Positions 25,833 to 34,908 of a stretch of 64,000 nucleotides of DNA are shown here, in pieces. The stretch is from contig JADKKH010000005.1 of NCBI GenBank assembly GCA_016720585.1, positions 406,099-470,098 of the forward strand. Reading direction: 5' to 3'. The position numbers and the translations under genes are program-made. The stretch's first letter is position 1, and every line of letters starts with the position of its first letter. The notes under the pieces were generated by a model. The model was not told where the DNA came from. It did not search any database and saw nothing but the letters and a program-made list of their open reading frames with translations. The DNA is from Chitinophagaceae bacterium (GTDB lineage Bacteria > Bacteroidota > Bacteroidia > Chitinophagales > Chitinophagaceae).

Positions 25833-26861
25833 TTGAGCACTGCACCTAAAGTAAGCATAGTCATATTAAACTGGAACGGCCAAAAATTCCTGGAACAGTT
25901 TCTGCCATCCGTGCTATCCACCAGTTATACCAACGTAGAAGTAATAATAGCCGACAATGGCTCTGTGGATGATTCCATTTCTTTTCTTCAGAAAAAATAT
26001 CCGGACATCCGGCTTATTCGTTTTGATGAGAACTACGGGTTTGCCAAAGGATACAATGAAGCGCTTAAACTAGTCGTATCTGACTATTATTGTATCCTCA
26101 ACTCGGATGTTGAGGTCCGGCCCGGCTGGCTGCAACCTATGGTTGACTTGCTTGAAAAAGATAAAAATATTGCAGCCTGTCAGTCCAAGCTTCTTTCTTA
26201 CCACCAACCCAAAATGTTTGAATATGCCGGAGCTGCCGGTGGTTGGCTCGATAAATATGGCTATCCATTTGCTAAAGGAAGAGTATTTGATATCTCCGAA
26301 GAAGATCATGGGCAATATGACAAGGCTGAACCAATCTTTTGGGCAAGTGGGGCCGCATTATTCATCCGTTCGTCCGTGTTTCATGAAATGATGGGTTTTG
26401 ATGAATATTTTTTTGCTCACCAGGAAGAAATTGATCTGTGCTGGCGTATACAGTTAGCAGGTTATAAAATCTACTCCTGCCCTTCTTCAGTGGTGTATCA
26501 TGTGGGTGGCGGCACATTGCCGAGGGGAAATTCGCTGAAGACCTACCTGAACTTCCGGAATAACCGGATCATGATATCGAAAAACATGCCGCTATCAAGA
26601 AAACTTTGGGTAGTACCTGTAAGAAATCTACTGGATGCCGTTTCCGCCTGGAAGGGTTTATTTTCCGGGGATGGGGGCTATTTTATTGCCATTTTAAGGG
26701 CACACCTGGGATTTATCAAGTGGTGGTTGTTTTATCAGAAGAAAAGTGTTTTCCCGGTCAGCAAGAAAGGCAACCTTACGGGTTATTTGCAAAAGAATAT
26801 GGTTTGGCAGCATTTTGCCAGAAAGAAGAAGTATTTTTCAGAAATAATTGACAAGACTTAG
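25833..26861 (+). CDS. Family 2 glycosyltransferase
   Basis: 342 residues from TTG (MSTAPKVSIVILNWNG). The GT-A fold begins VSIVILNWNGQKFL, with ADNGSVDDS binding the nucleotide and ILNSDVEVRPGW as the DxD-like metal site. EEIDLCWRIQLAGYKI is the usual ED-box region. It resembles rhamnosyltransferase-like enzymes of cell-surface polysaccharide synthesis; the sugar and acceptor are not predictable. It is divergent from the kinase and not in a polysaccharide cluster. Confidence 0.9.
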   Translation: MSTAPKVSIVILNWNGQKFLEQFLPSVLSTSYTNVEVIIADNGSVDDSISFLQKKYPDIRLIRFDENYGFAKGYNEALKLVVSDYYCILNSDVEVRPGWLQPMVDLLEKDKNIAACQSKLLSYHQPKMFEYAGAAGGWLDKYGYPFAKGRVFDISEEDHGQYDKAEPIFWASGAALFIRSSVFHEMMGFDEYFFAHQEEIDLCWRIQLAGYKIYSCPSSVVYHVGGGTLPRGNSLKTYLNFRNNRIMISKNMPLSRKLWVVPVRNLLDAVSAWKGLFSGDGGYFIAILRAHLGFIKWWLFYQKKSVFPVSKKGNLTGYLQKNMVWQHFARKKKYFSEIIDKT

Positions 26862-26906
26862 TATTTTTTCAACTGAAGCCCTATTTTTGCGATTCAATAT
26901 TCTTAT

Positions 26907-27125
26907 ATGACAAATTCCCAGGAATACAACGAGGAATTACAAAAAATTCAGGACCAGGATTTCACCCATAACTGGGTATCCTCCTCCGCTTTCCTTTTTT
27001 ACCTGCAGGTGGCCTGTATCGTTGTTTTTGTTTTAGGGGGCTGTTATATGCTTTACTCAAAACGCTACGAAAAGGCTGATGTGAAATACCAGGAAAGCAC
27101 CTTATATACTCCCATATATAAATAA
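26907..27125 (+). CDS. Small single-TM protein of unknown function
   Basis: 72 residues. A charged N-terminus (NEELQKIQDQDFTHNWVSS) leads to one TM helix (LQVACIVVFVLGGCYMLY) and a short basic tail. ATG at 26907 follows a TATTTTTG box at 26882-26889, close to the Bacteroidota -7 consensus, although no matching -33 TTG is present. No family recognised. Confidence 0.65.
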   Translation: MTNSQEYNEELQKIQDQDFTHNWVSSSAFLFYLQVACIVVFVLGGCYMLYSKRYEKADVKYQESTLYTPIYK

Positions 27126-27217
27126 GTTATTACAAAATTTTTTTACCAAGGGCCCATGCCCTATTTTTGCGACCCTTAAGTTCTTTTTTTTGCCTGGAAA
27201 ATATGGGCAAACAATAT

Positions 27218-27290
27218 GCGGAAGTAGCTCATTTGGTAGAGCGCGACCTTGCCAAGGTCGAGGTGGCCGGTTCGAGCCCGGTCTTCCGCT
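27218..27290 (+). tRNA. tRNA-Gly (GCC)
   Basis: 73 nt. Acceptor GCGGAAG pairs with CTTCCGC (discriminator T). Anticodon loop TTGCCAA on stem CGACC/GGTCG, T arm CCGGTTCGAGCCCGG. A TATTTTTG box lies 39 bp upstream and a strong terminator follows. Confidence 0.95.
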
Positions 27291-27296
27291 CTAAGG

Positions 27297-27331
27297 TCCC
27301 GTCTCGCCTAAGGCGGGTCGGGATTTTTTTT
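27297..27331 (+). terminator. Terminator after tRNA-Gly
   Basis: TCCCGTCTCGCC and GGCGGGTCGGGA form a 12-bp stem (with G-T pairs) around TAA, then a run of eight T. Confidence 0.88.
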
Positions 27332-27422
27332 GAATTTTTGGGTTTAAGGAATTAACGTTCTGATAGTTGATCTTGCTTGTAAAAACTTGAAACTATTAAA
27401 CCTGTAACTTCAAACTTTTCAC

Positions 27423-27508
27423 GCCCTGGTGGTGGAATTGGTAGACACGCAGGACTTAAAATCCTGTCTGCAGCAATGCGGGTAACGGTTCAACTCCGTT
27501 CCGGGGCA
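27423..27508 (+). tRNA. tRNA-Leu (TAA)
   Basis: 86 nt. Acceptor GCCCTGG pairs with CCGGGGC (one G-T), discriminator A. Anticodon loop CTTAAAA on stem CAGGA/TCCTG, long variable arm TGCAGCAATGCGGGTA. CCA is not encoded. Confidence 0.94.
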
Positions 27509-27516
27509 CTATTTAA

Positions 27517-27547
27517 AGCGATTCAATAAAATGAGTCGCTTTTTTTA
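27517..27547 (+). terminator. Terminator after tRNA-Leu
   Basis: AGCGATTC and GAGTCGCT form an 8-bp stem (one G-T) followed by seven T. It lies 8 nt past the tRNA. Confidence 0.85.
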
Positions 27548-27576
27548 TTTGTAGATTTGAATCAAAGGAATACTAA

Positions 27577-28725
27577 ATGGCAACCGAAATAAAATGCCCG
27601 AATTGTGGTCATGAATTTGAACCCACTGATATGATCCGTGATGAGATTCAGAAAGAGGTCAATTCAAAAGCGGAAGAATGGAAAAAGAAAAAGGAAAAGG
27701 AGCTGGAAGAGAGCCTGAGAAAAAATATTGCTTCTGATTTTGAAACCAAACTGCGCCTGCTTGAACATAACAATAAGGACAACGAGGAAAAACTAAAACT
27801 TTCCAGGCAAAAGGAACTTGAGTTCCTGAAAAAGGAACAGGAATTATTAAATAAAGAAAAGGAAATTGATTTGCAACTTCAAAGACTGCTGCTGGAAGAA
27901 AGAAGTAAACTGTCCGAAATAATCCGAAAAGAGGAAGCAGAAAAGAATTCACTTAAGGATACGGAGCATCAGATGCGTTTAAAGGAGTTGGAAAAACAAT
28001 TAGACGACCAGAAAAAACTGGCCGATGAAATGCGCCGGAAATCTGAACAAGGTTCCATGCAATTACAGGGTGAAGTTCAGGAACTGGCCCTCGAAGAATT
28101 ATTAAAAGCTGCTTTTCCTTTTGACCTGATCAGCGAAGTAGGCAAAGGGGTTCGCGGGGCAGATTGTATTCAAACAGTAAGAAATAATTTTGGACAGGAA
28201 TGCGGCAAAATCATTTTTGAAAGTAAGCGAACCAACAATTTTGCCAACGACTGGATTGAAAAATTAAAAGCCGATATGCGCAGCCAGGGTGCTGATGTGG
28301 CCGTCATTGTTACACAGGCATTACCAAAAGATATGGACCGCTTTGGTGAAAAAGAGGGCATCTGGATCTGCAGTTTTTCGGAAGTAAAATCCATCGTTCA
28401 AATGCTGCGGGGTGGAATAATAAAAATATCCACTGCTTTAAAAAGCCAGGAGAACCGGGGCGATAAAATGCACTTACTTTATGATTACCTGACCAGCCGG
28501 GAATTTGCAGAACAATGGCAGGCTATCCGGGAAGGATTTATGAGCATGAAACTTTCCATTCAAAAAGAACGGGATGCCATGGAGAAGTTGTGGAAGCAAC
28601 GGGAGAAACAATTGGAAAAAGTGTTGCTGAATGCCGCTCATGTCCGGGGTTCTATAGAAGGTATATCAGGTACGGATGTGGATCTGAATTTGCTGGAGAA
28701 TACGGGCGAAGGGGAAGAATCATGA
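27577..28725 (+). CDS. DUF2130 coiled-coil protein
   Basis: 382 residues. The N-terminus holds a small zinc-like pair (CPNCGHEF), then a long highly charged coiled coil (residues ~20-160, rich in K, E, Q). The C-terminal DUF2130 domain has LAFPFDLISEVGKGVRGADC-like conserved sequence and IIFESKRTNNFANDWIEKLK, which resembles the core of restriction-endonuclease-fold nucleases (an E-x-K in FESKR). Nuclease activity is inference. The stop overlaps the 3' end of the convergent phosphopantetheinyl transferase gene. Confidence 0.85.
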   Translation: MATEIKCPNCGHEFEPTDMIRDEIQKEVNSKAEEWKKKKEKELEESLRKNIASDFETKLRLLEHNNKDNEEKLKLSRQKELEFLKKEQELLNKEKEIDLQLQRLLLEERSKLSEIIRKEEAEKNSLKDTEHQMRLKELEKQLDDQKKLADEMRRKSEQGSMQLQGEVQELALEELLKAAFPFDLISEVGKGVRGADCIQTVRNNFGQECGKIIFESKRTNNFANDWIEKLKADMRSQGADVAVIVTQALPKDMDRFGEKEGIWICSFSEVKSIVQMLRGGIIKISTALKSQENRGDKMHLLYDYLTSREFAEQWQAIREGFMSMKLSIQKERDAMEKLWKQREKQLEKVLLNAAHVRGSIEGISGTDVDLNLLENTGEGEES

Positions 28726-29357
28726 TACCACCCAGGCCAGCACCAAATGCTCAAACTGCCGGTAATGAATATTTAATTCTGATTCATCTTTTAAAAAAAA
28801 GCAATCAATAGTTTCAGTTGCTTCGTCATTCTTCAACAACAGAATGTGTTTCCTGAAATCTACGCCCCCATCACCATACCATTTAAAAACTGATTCTTTG
28901 GCAGACCAGAGGAGAGTCGTTAGTCGATAGTCGATAGTCGATAGCCGGTCGTTGAGAGTTGAGTGTTGTATGTTGAATATTGAATCTTCTTTTTCATTTA
29001 AAAATTTTTTGAAATTTTCAGAATCTTTTCCATTGGTATCTCTATATCTATCCCCACCCTGCTGTCCTTACTCACGATAGCCGCCGCATAATCACCACAG
29101 TGTGAAATAGAAAAATGATATTGCTCATTGGGCAGAAAGGGTTTGCGGGTATCCGCAATCTCAATCAGATGGTATGGAAAGTCAGGAAAGAGGAATTGCA
29201 GTAAAAACCGTCCGGCCAGGTGCTGCAACCGCTTGTGCGGATGGGTCACATCCCGGTGCAGGGGCACATTCCCTTTGAAGAATTCTTCGGTTTCCTCAAT
29301 CTTCCAGATACCCAGCCGGGTGCTTTCGTTGATTTGTTGTTGAAAAAAAATGGGCAT
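28720..29357 (-). pseudogene. 4'-phosphopantetheinyl transferase gene with frameshift and repeat insertion
   Basis: The intact frame (29357 to 28998) encodes the N-terminal half, with FSISHCGDYAAAIVS and VGIDIEIPMEK, the Mg-binding GxDxE motif of Sfp-type enzymes that load carrier proteins with phosphopantetheine. It stops at KISKNF. One base away the frame continues KFLNEKEDSIFN, crosses a heptamer repeat as an in-frame linker, and reads LLWSAKESVFKWYG, the second catalytic motif, ending at 28720. The total of 638 bp is 3n+2, as expected if one A was lost from the A-run near 29003. The gene is either decayed or mis-sequenced; the repeat alone would not break it. Confidence 0.85.
28916..28943. 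repeat. Heptamer tandem repeat (GTCGATA)
   Basis: GTCGTTA then three GTCGATA units, followed by looser GTTGAGA/GTTGAGT/GTTGTAT units to about 28984. Lies inside the transferase gene between the two catalytic halves. Confidence 0.88.
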
Positions 29358-29408
29358 TAGTTAGTCTTTCCGCTTTACTTTGCTGCAATAATAAACCGAA
29401 GATAGATA

Positions 29409-29945
29409 ATGATACTTTCTGACACACGGATACTGGAAGAAATAGAAAAAGGTACTATTAAAGTTGTTCCCTACGACCGGGAATGTCTCGGCAGTAATTC
29501 CTATGATGTTCACCTGGGTAAGACCCTGGCTACCTATAAGGAACATATGATTGATGCCAAGAAACACAACCAGATCGACTATTTTGAAATTCCCGAAGAA
29601 GGCATTGTGTTATACCCGCATATTTTTTACCTCGGCGTTACAGAAGAATACACTGAAACCCATGCCCATGTTCCTTTCCTGGAAGGCAAATCATCTACCG
29701 GTCGTTTGGGAATAGATATCCATGCTACTGCGGGAAAGGGTGATGTTGGTTTTTGTGGCAACTGGACACTGGAAATATCCGTCAAGCAGCCTGTTAAAGT
29801 TTATAAAGGCATGCCGATTGGCCAGCTAATCTATTTCCCGGTAGATGGGGAGATTGAAATAAAATACAACCAGAAGAAAAATTCCAAATACAGCAACCAG
29901 CCGGATAAACCTGTGGAGAGTATGATGTGGAAGAATAAGTTCTAG
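29409..29945 (+). CDS. dcd: dCTP deaminase
   Basis: 178 residues. It converts dCTP to dUTP for thymidylate synthesis. LGSNSYDVHLGKTLATY, the GKSSTGRLGIDIHATAGKGD active-site stretch and GNWTLEISV are typical of the Dcd/dUTPase trimer family. Whether it also hydrolyses dUTP cannot be told. Length is normal. It is divergent from the broken transferase gene, with 51 bp between them. Confidence 0.9.
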   Translation: MILSDTRILEEIEKGTIKVVPYDRECLGSNSYDVHLGKTLATYKEHMIDAKKHNQIDYFEIPEEGIVLYPHIFYLGVTEEYTETHAHVPFLEGKSSTGRLGIDIHATAGKGDVGFCGNWTLEISVKQPVKVYKGMPIGQLIYFPVDGEIEIKYNQKKNSKYSNQPDKPVESMMWKNKF

Positions 29946-30044
29946 GTAGAGTTCTAGTCGGGAGTCAGACCTTCGATCTGACGTAATATTTCAGAGTTCT
30001 GAGTCCGAAGTACGAACCTAAACCCGATAACATGTCCGAACTCA

Positions 30045-30515
30045 TCAGTTCAATTTCCAGATTGTATAATTAAGAATCGTTGCAAAACTTACCCAACTGA
30101 TATAGGGTACCAGTAACCAGGCAGCCGTTTTACTTATCGGTGCAAAGGAAAAAATGGTCAGCAGAATAAAAACCCACATCACGATTATTTCCACCAAGGC
30201 CCATCCGGGTTGGTGCTGGTTAAAGAAAATAAATGACCAGAAAAAATTCAGCACTAATTGTATGGCAAAAAGTGTGATGGCCGTCCTTTTCAATTGTTCA
30301 TTTACATCAGACTTCCAGACGAAAAACAAAGCAACCCCCATCATAACATACAAGGTGGTCCAGACGGGACCAAATATCCATCCCGGTGGATTCCAGGAAG
30401 GCTTGTTAATAGTCTGATACCAGCTATCAACACCGGTGGCTGTGAAAAATCCTGCCGTGCCGCCAATTGCCAGTGGAATTGCTATTGCAATAACCAACTT
30501 TGTAAGATTGTTCAT
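30045..30515 (-). CDS. TspO/MBR family protein
   Basis: 156 residues with five TM helices, the tryptophan-rich TspO fold that binds porphyrins. The signature GVDSWYQTINKPSWNPPGWI, then FGPVWTTLYVMMGVALFFVW, is clear; the later LNFFWSFIFFNQHQPGWALVE is also typical. It lies 30 bp downstream of the DUF3810 gene on the same strand. Confidence 0.93.
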   Translation of the reverse strand: MNNLTKLVIAIAIPLAIGGTAGFFTATGVDSWYQTINKPSWNPPGWIFGPVWTTLYVMMGVALFFVWKSDVNEQLKRTAITLFAIQLVLNFFWSFIFFNQHQPGWALVEIIVMWVFILLTIFSFAPISKTAAWLLVPYISWVSFATILNYTIWKLN

Positions 30516-30545
30516 TCTTCTATAACGCTAAGAAGTAAAAATTGT

Positions 30546-31658
30546 TCAAAGTGCCTCTGTGCCATACTTTTTGTAATAAGCGATCAGCCAGGCTACTACT
30601 TCATTATAACTCCGTTTACCTGCCGGCTGGTTATTTGCTTTGAGAAAATGTCCATAACCCCACATAACGATAGGCTCAATTGGGTTTTTATACCGGCGAT
30701 AAAAATCCCTGAATTCCCGTTGATCTTTTAGCACCTGCGGATGTGCTTTTTTAAGAAATGATATTGCCAACGTTGTATCTCTCAGGTAAACTTCTCCAAC
30801 AGAATACCTAAACATGTCGTAATAGACAGAATACCGGAATGCGTTGGAGTTATATTCCCTGCAGGCAAGAAATCCAACAAAATTAGCTTCATTCTCTTTT
30901 CCATAACCCAATTGATGGGCCATTTCGTGGGTAGTAACATAAGGCTCTAAAAAACGGGGAACCGTTGTATTCACCTGCCCTTCGCCGGAAAAAGGATTGT
31001 AATAACCCTGGAATCCGAGATAATTTCCCAAATAGCTGAACAAGGACGGTTTTATTGATTTTGATTTGTAGGTGAGAAAAGAATGCTTTTTGGCTACTGA
31101 TCTGTATGCATCCACCGCACTGGTAAACAACCTTCTTTTCCTGTCAAATGAATCCCGTTGTGCTTCGGTAACAAACCCGGCATAATAATTTACCCGGCTT
31201 TGAATAACGTTTGTTAATGTATCCAGATCTGCAACTGAATAAGGCTTTACCTCCAGGTTCAACTGATACGCTATACCCCGGCGATTGTAATTCAGTCCCC
31301 ACAACAGGTTAAAAAATACATACACAAAAAGAAAGAAAAAAATCCCCTGCTGCAAACCAGCAATAAAGATCCGGCGGGTAAGTTTTCGCCTGATTATTGC
31401 GCTAAAAAACTGGTAGGTTTTATAGATGATGACGAGAACCAGGAATCCATAAAACAGGTCCCCGACACTAAAAGGTATCCAGCCAAAAAGGAATCTTTGC
31501 ACGTTGGAAATAACCGGGTAAACCCCCTGGCTGTAATTTCTTTCTACCCAACCCGGGTACCAGGATGCCCATTTAATTAAGATGGTGAGCACAATCAGAA
31601 AAACCCAACTCCAGCTTTTCATGAGGCGGCTAAATAACCGGGCAATAAATTGTTGCAA
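30546..31658 (-). CDS. DUF3810 zinc-metallopeptidase-like membrane protein
   Basis: 370 residues. Three TM helices in the first 120 residues (WVFLIVLTILIKWA, LFYGFLVLVIIYKTYQFF, IFFFLFVYVFFNLLWGL) are followed by a large extracytoplasmic domain. That domain has TTHEMAHQLGYGKENEANFV, an HExxH zinc motif with a downstream Glu as a probable third ligand. The architecture fits the DUF3810 family of Bacteroidota. Activity and substrate are not established. Confidence 0.85.
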   Translation of the reverse strand: MQQFIARLFSRLMKSWSWVFLIVLTILIKWASWYPGWVERNYSQGVYPVISNVQRFLFGWIPFSVGDLFYGFLVLVIIYKTYQFFSAIIRRKLTRRIFIAGLQQGIFFFLFVYVFFNLLWGLNYNRRGIAYQLNLEVKPYSVADLDTLTNVIQSRVNYYAGFVTEAQRDSFDRKRRLFTSAVDAYRSVAKKHSFLTYKSKSIKPSLFSYLGNYLGFQGYYNPFSGEGQVNTTVPRFLEPYVTTHEMAHQLGYGKENEANFVGFLACREYNSNAFRYSVYYDMFRYSVGEVYLRDTTLAISFLKKAHPQVLKDQREFRDFYRRYKNPIEPIVMWGYGHFLKANNQPAGKRSYNEVVAWLIAYYKKYGTEAL

Positions 31659-31685
31659 ACTTTCAGGTTTTAAGTATCTTCAAAA

Positions 31686-31706
31686 CCTGCCTTACCGGCA
31701 GGCAGG
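31686..31706. repeat. Palindromic repeat of the CCTGCC/GGCAGG family
   Basis: CCTGCCTTACCGGCAGGCAGG, an imperfect version of the perfect palindrome found at 50243-50262. It lies between divergent genes. Confidence 0.75.
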
Positions 31707-31809
31707 TCTGGCTTTTAAGCCGGGACAGACGGGCAAAAATAATCTAAAATCAGCCTAAAAATATTCGAATATTCCCCCTACCTTTGCACACTCTTTAAAA
31801 AGTTGACTA

Positions 31810-32355
31810 ATGAGCCGCCGCCGGGAGTTTGAGATACCTTTTGTGGGGTTAAAACCCGGGGTTCATGAATACAACTATTCGATTAATGATAAGTTCTTTG
31901 AGGCATTCCAACAGCAGGACTTCCGCAACTGTAAAGCCAACGTAAAGTTGTCGCTTGACAGGAAAAGCAGCTTTATGTTATTAAAGTTTGAAATCGGCGG
32001 AACACTGGAAGTAACCTGTGATCGTTGCAACAGCAACCTGCCATTAGAATTGTGGGATGAATTCAATATCACCGTAAAGCTGGTAGAGGATCCGGAAGCG
32101 ATGAATGAACAGGAAGATGACCCGGATATGTATTATATCGGACAAGGTGAACACCACCTGGATATCGCCAACTGGGTCTATGAATTCATCAACCTGAGTA
32201 TTCCTTTTCAAAAGATTTGTGATTTTGAAAAGATGGATGGACCATATTGTAATGCTGCAGCCCTGGATATGCTGAAAAAAATGGAACCCGAAGAAATCAA
32301 AGCCGAAGAGAACCCGATCTGGAAAGGATTGGAAAAATTTAAAGATTTAGATTAA
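31810..32355 (+). CDS. DUF177/YceD-family protein
   Basis: 181 residues. The YceD family is regularly encoded before rpmF and plsX and is linked to 23S rRNA processing or accumulation in some bacteria and plants. Two cysteine pairs are present: CDRCNSNLPL and later CDFEKMDGPYC. A TACCTTTG box at 31779-31786 matches the Bacteroidota -7 element, though no good -33 TTG is seen. It is followed by rpmF after 28 bp. Confidence 0.88.
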   Translation: MSRRREFEIPFVGLKPGVHEYNYSINDKFFEAFQQQDFRNCKANVKLSLDRKSSFMLLKFEIGGTLEVTCDRCNSNLPLELWDEFNITVKLVEDPEAMNEQEDDPDMYYIGQGEHHLDIANWVYEFINLSIPFQKICDFEKMDGPYCNAAALDMLKKMEPEEIKAEENPIWKGLEKFKDLD

Positions 32356-32383
32356 ATTATTTTGGACAATTAATATTTGAGTT

Positions 32384-32581
32384 ATGCCAAATCCCAAACG
32401 CAGACATAGTCAGCAAAGAAGTGCCAAACGCAGAACGCATTATAAAGCCACTGCAGCAACCTTAACCACCGATGGTACCACCGGTGAAATACATGTGCGC
32501 CATCGTGCGCACGTGAGTGAAGGCAAACTGTATTACAAAGGAAAAGTTGTTGCTGAAAAAGCTCCCTTGAGAGCTCAGTAA
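32384..32581 (+). CDS. rpmF: 50S ribosomal protein L32
   Basis: 65 residues starting MPNPKRRHSQQRSAKRRTHY, the typical basic L32 N-terminus. The zinc-type cysteines seen in some L32 proteins are absent. Encoded between DUF177 and plsX, the usual order. Confidence 0.96.
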   Translation: MPNPKRRHSQQRSAKRRTHYKATAATLTTDGTTGEIHVRHRAHVSEGKLYYKGKVVAEKAPLRAQ

Positions 32582-32744
32582 TAAAGCTCTTTGTAAGCAA
32601 ACTTTCTTATACCAGATCCCTGCCCGTCCCTGAAAGGCGGGCATTTGGCTAAATTGTCAACAAGGAATTTTGTCCCGAGCCTTCGGCAAACTCAGGACTC
32701 CCGGGATTATTGTTTTGTCCGATTCGCTCTCAACGTTTTATTAT

Positions 32745-33695
32745 TTGAATACTACAATTACGATAGGTATTGATATGATGGGTGGTGACTATGCCCCACT
32801 CGAAGCCATTAAAGGTGTGCAAAGTTATCTTTCGGGAATCGCTGCTCCGGTTCAACTGCTGTTGATTGGTGATAAAGAGCTGCTGGAGAAACTTTGTATT
32901 GAACATCATGTACCCGCAGAACAATGTTCCATAGTTCATTCAGAGCAGGTGATTGGTATGCACGAACATCCTACCAAAGCCTTAAAGGAAAAACAAAAAT
33001 CGTCTATTGCCATAGGCTTTCAATTATTGGCTTCGGGTAAAATAGATGCGTTCATCAGTGCCGGCAATACCGGGGCCATGTTGGTGGGTGCCTTATTCAG
33101 CATTAAAGCACTGGAGGGCGTTATCCGGCCGGCCATTTCAAGTATTATTCCAAAAACGGATGGTGGGTCAGGACTCTTGTTGGATGTTGGTCTGAATTCA
33201 GACTGCAAACCAGAACAACTGAACCAGTTTGCCATAATGGGTTCAGTTTATGCCAATCTTGTTCTAGGTATCACCAACCCCAAAGTAGGATTGATAAATG
33301 TCGGGGAAGAAGAAGGAAAAGGGAATTTGCTGGCACAATCAACCTATCCCCTGTTAAAAGAAAATAAACGCATCAATTTTATCGGCAATATCGAAGGCCG
33401 GGATGTATTACTTAATAAAGCAGATGTACTGATTTGTGATGGCTTTACCGGAAATATCATACTTAAACTGGCAGAATCATTATATGAAATCAGCCAGGAG
33501 AAAAAAATAGAAAACGCTTATTTCGAAAGATTCAATTTTGAAAATTATGGAGGCACCCCGGTACTGGGTGTAGCCAAACCTGTGATCATAGGCCATGGTA
33601 TCTCCGGCGCCAAAGCCTTCGGGAATATGATCGAACTGGCCCGGGTGATGATTGAAAAAGATGTCATGAAAAAAATGAAAGAAGTACTTTCCTGA
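32745..33695 (+). CDS. plsX: Phosphate acyltransferase PlsX
   Basis: 316 residues from a TTG at 32745, which places the family's N-terminus ITIGIDMMGGDYAPLEAIKG four residues in. A longer frame to 32670 crosses a repeat-like intergenic region and is rejected. It converts acyl-ACP to acyl-phosphate for phospholipid synthesis. GALFSIKALEGVIRPAISSI, GLLLDVGLNSDC and DGFTGNIILKLAE are typical. fabH, often next, is not here. Confidence 0.93.
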   Translation: MNTTITIGIDMMGGDYAPLEAIKGVQSYLSGIAAPVQLLLIGDKELLEKLCIEHHVPAEQCSIVHSEQVIGMHEHPTKALKEKQKSSIAIGFQLLASGKIDAFISAGNTGAMLVGALFSIKALEGVIRPAISSIIPKTDGGSGLLLDVGLNSDCKPEQLNQFAIMGSVYANLVLGITNPKVGLINVGEEEGKGNLLAQSTYPLLKENKRINFIGNIEGRDVLLNKADVLICDGFTGNIILKLAESLYEISQEKKIENAYFERFNFENYGGTPVLGVAKPVIIGHGISGAKAFGNMIELARVMIEKDVMKKMKEVLS

Positions 33696-33794
33696 TTTTA
33701 TCCCCATTACAGCTGCTGAATATCTGTGTAAATACCGTTTGCAGGGTATTCCTAATTATTACCAGTACAGTATCTTTAACCCAAACAAATAACC

Positions 33795-34718
33795 TTGAAT
33801 ATCCGGATAGTAATCATTACAGTTTTATTGTTTTCAACAAAACTTTTTGCCCAAACCAGTGAAAATAATATTTACCTGAGTAATGTCGTATACGAACCTT
33901 CGGAAAAAACAATTTTCTACAAACTGGGTGGCAGTACAATTCCAATCAATGTTTTGCAATATGGGAATGCGACCCATTTTGTATGTATAAATTTACATGC
34001 CAATGAAATCACTTCTGTACAGGCAGCCAGATCCGTGCTGGAAGAAACCGGGGGCACCCTTATCAAAATTGAAAATAAGCAACAACGGGTGATCCGATTC
34101 CGATTAAAAGGCATCAACTATGGCTTTGATCCCAACCGGATTTTTTCACGGGTGGGTATTGAACAAACATTAAAAGAAAACAGCAGAGTTAGTCCCGAGG
34201 CCGTGGAAGAGGTGGAAAAATTTGCCCAACGTATTTTAGCACTTATACCTGAGAACACTTCCTGTATTGTTGCATTACATAATAATACAGAAGAAGCCTA
34301 CTCCGTCCGGAGCTATTTACCAGGAAGTGACCGGGAAACGGATGCGAGAGCCGTTTATGCCGACAGTTTGCAGGATGTAGATGATATCGTTTTTACTACG
34401 GACAGTCTTTTATACAGAAAAATGGCGGAGATGGGATATAACAGCATCTGGCAGGATAATCAAAATGCAAAAAGGGATGGTTCATTGAGTATTTATTGCG
34501 GCGAAAGAAACAGGCGTTATATCAATGTTGAAACGCAGCATGGCAAAGTGAATCAATATGCGGAAATGCTTCAAAAATTACTAAGCATCATCCAGCAGGG
34601 AAATAAAAAATCCCCCGTTTTACCGGAGGATTCCCGTGATCCCGCTGGGACTCGAACCCAGGACCCCAACATTAAAAGTGTTGTGCTCTACCAACTGAGC
34701 TACAAGATCTCCAAATGA
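33795..34718 (+). CDS. Secreted protein of unknown function, reading into a tRNA antisense
   Basis: TTG start with a signal peptide (MNIRIVIITVLLFSTKLFAQ). The mature part has conserved-looking blocks (HFVCINLHANEITSVQAARS, IVALHNNTEEAYSVRSYLPG, INVETQHGKVNQYAEMLQKL) but I do not recognise a family with certainty. The frame, 307 residues long, continues from about 34604 through the terminator and the whole antisense of tRNA-Lys. The last ~38 residues (from KKSPVLPEDS) are therefore unlikely to be native; an original stop may have been lost. Confidence 0.65.
   Translation: MNIRIVIITVLLFSTKLFAQTSENNIYLSNVVYEPSEKTIFYKLGGSTIPINVLQYGNATHFVCINLHANEITSVQAARSVLEETGGTLIKIENKQQRVIRFRLKGINYGFDPNRIFSRVGIEQTLKENSRVSPEAVEEVEKFAQRILALIPENTSCIVALHNNTEEAYSVRSYLPGSDRETDARAVYADSLQDVDDIVFTTDSLLYRKMAEMGYNSIWQDNQNAKRDGSLSIYCGERNRRYINVETQHGKVNQYAEMLQKLLSIIQQGNKKSPVLPEDSRDPAGTRTQDPNIKSVVLYQLSYKISK
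34604..34632 (-). terminator. Terminator of tRNA-Lys
   Basis: On the minus strand AATCCTCCG and CGGGGGATT form a 9-bp stem (one G-T) around GTAAAA, followed by T-rich sequence. It lies inside the 3' end of the plus-strand frame. Confidence 0.8.
34637..34709 (-). tRNA. tRNA-Lys (TTT)
   Basis: 73 nt. Acceptor GATCTTG pairs with CGGGATC (G-T pairs), discriminator A. Anticodon loop CTTTTAA on stem CAACA/TGTTG, T arm CTGGGTTCGAGTCCCAG. Antisense to the end of the secreted-protein frame. Confidence 0.94.
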
Positions 34719-34908
34719 GTCCTTACAGACAAACTTTCCCTTTTTGGGAGTGCAAAAATACGGTCTGACACCTTTCATACCAAAAACTTTTTCAAACAGT
34801 TATCAACTGTTTTAATGTAGCAGATTGACTTTAGGATCCGGAAGGATGAAGTTCCTCTTTTACAATTGCACAATTTTAAAGTAGGTTTGTAGCCATAACC
34901 CGCTTTTC

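Noticed and set aside
28916..28943. Possible CRISPR array
   Set aside because: Units are 7 bp with no spacers; this is a tandem microsatellite-like repeat. The same holds for the repeats at 20424, 44590 and 50308.
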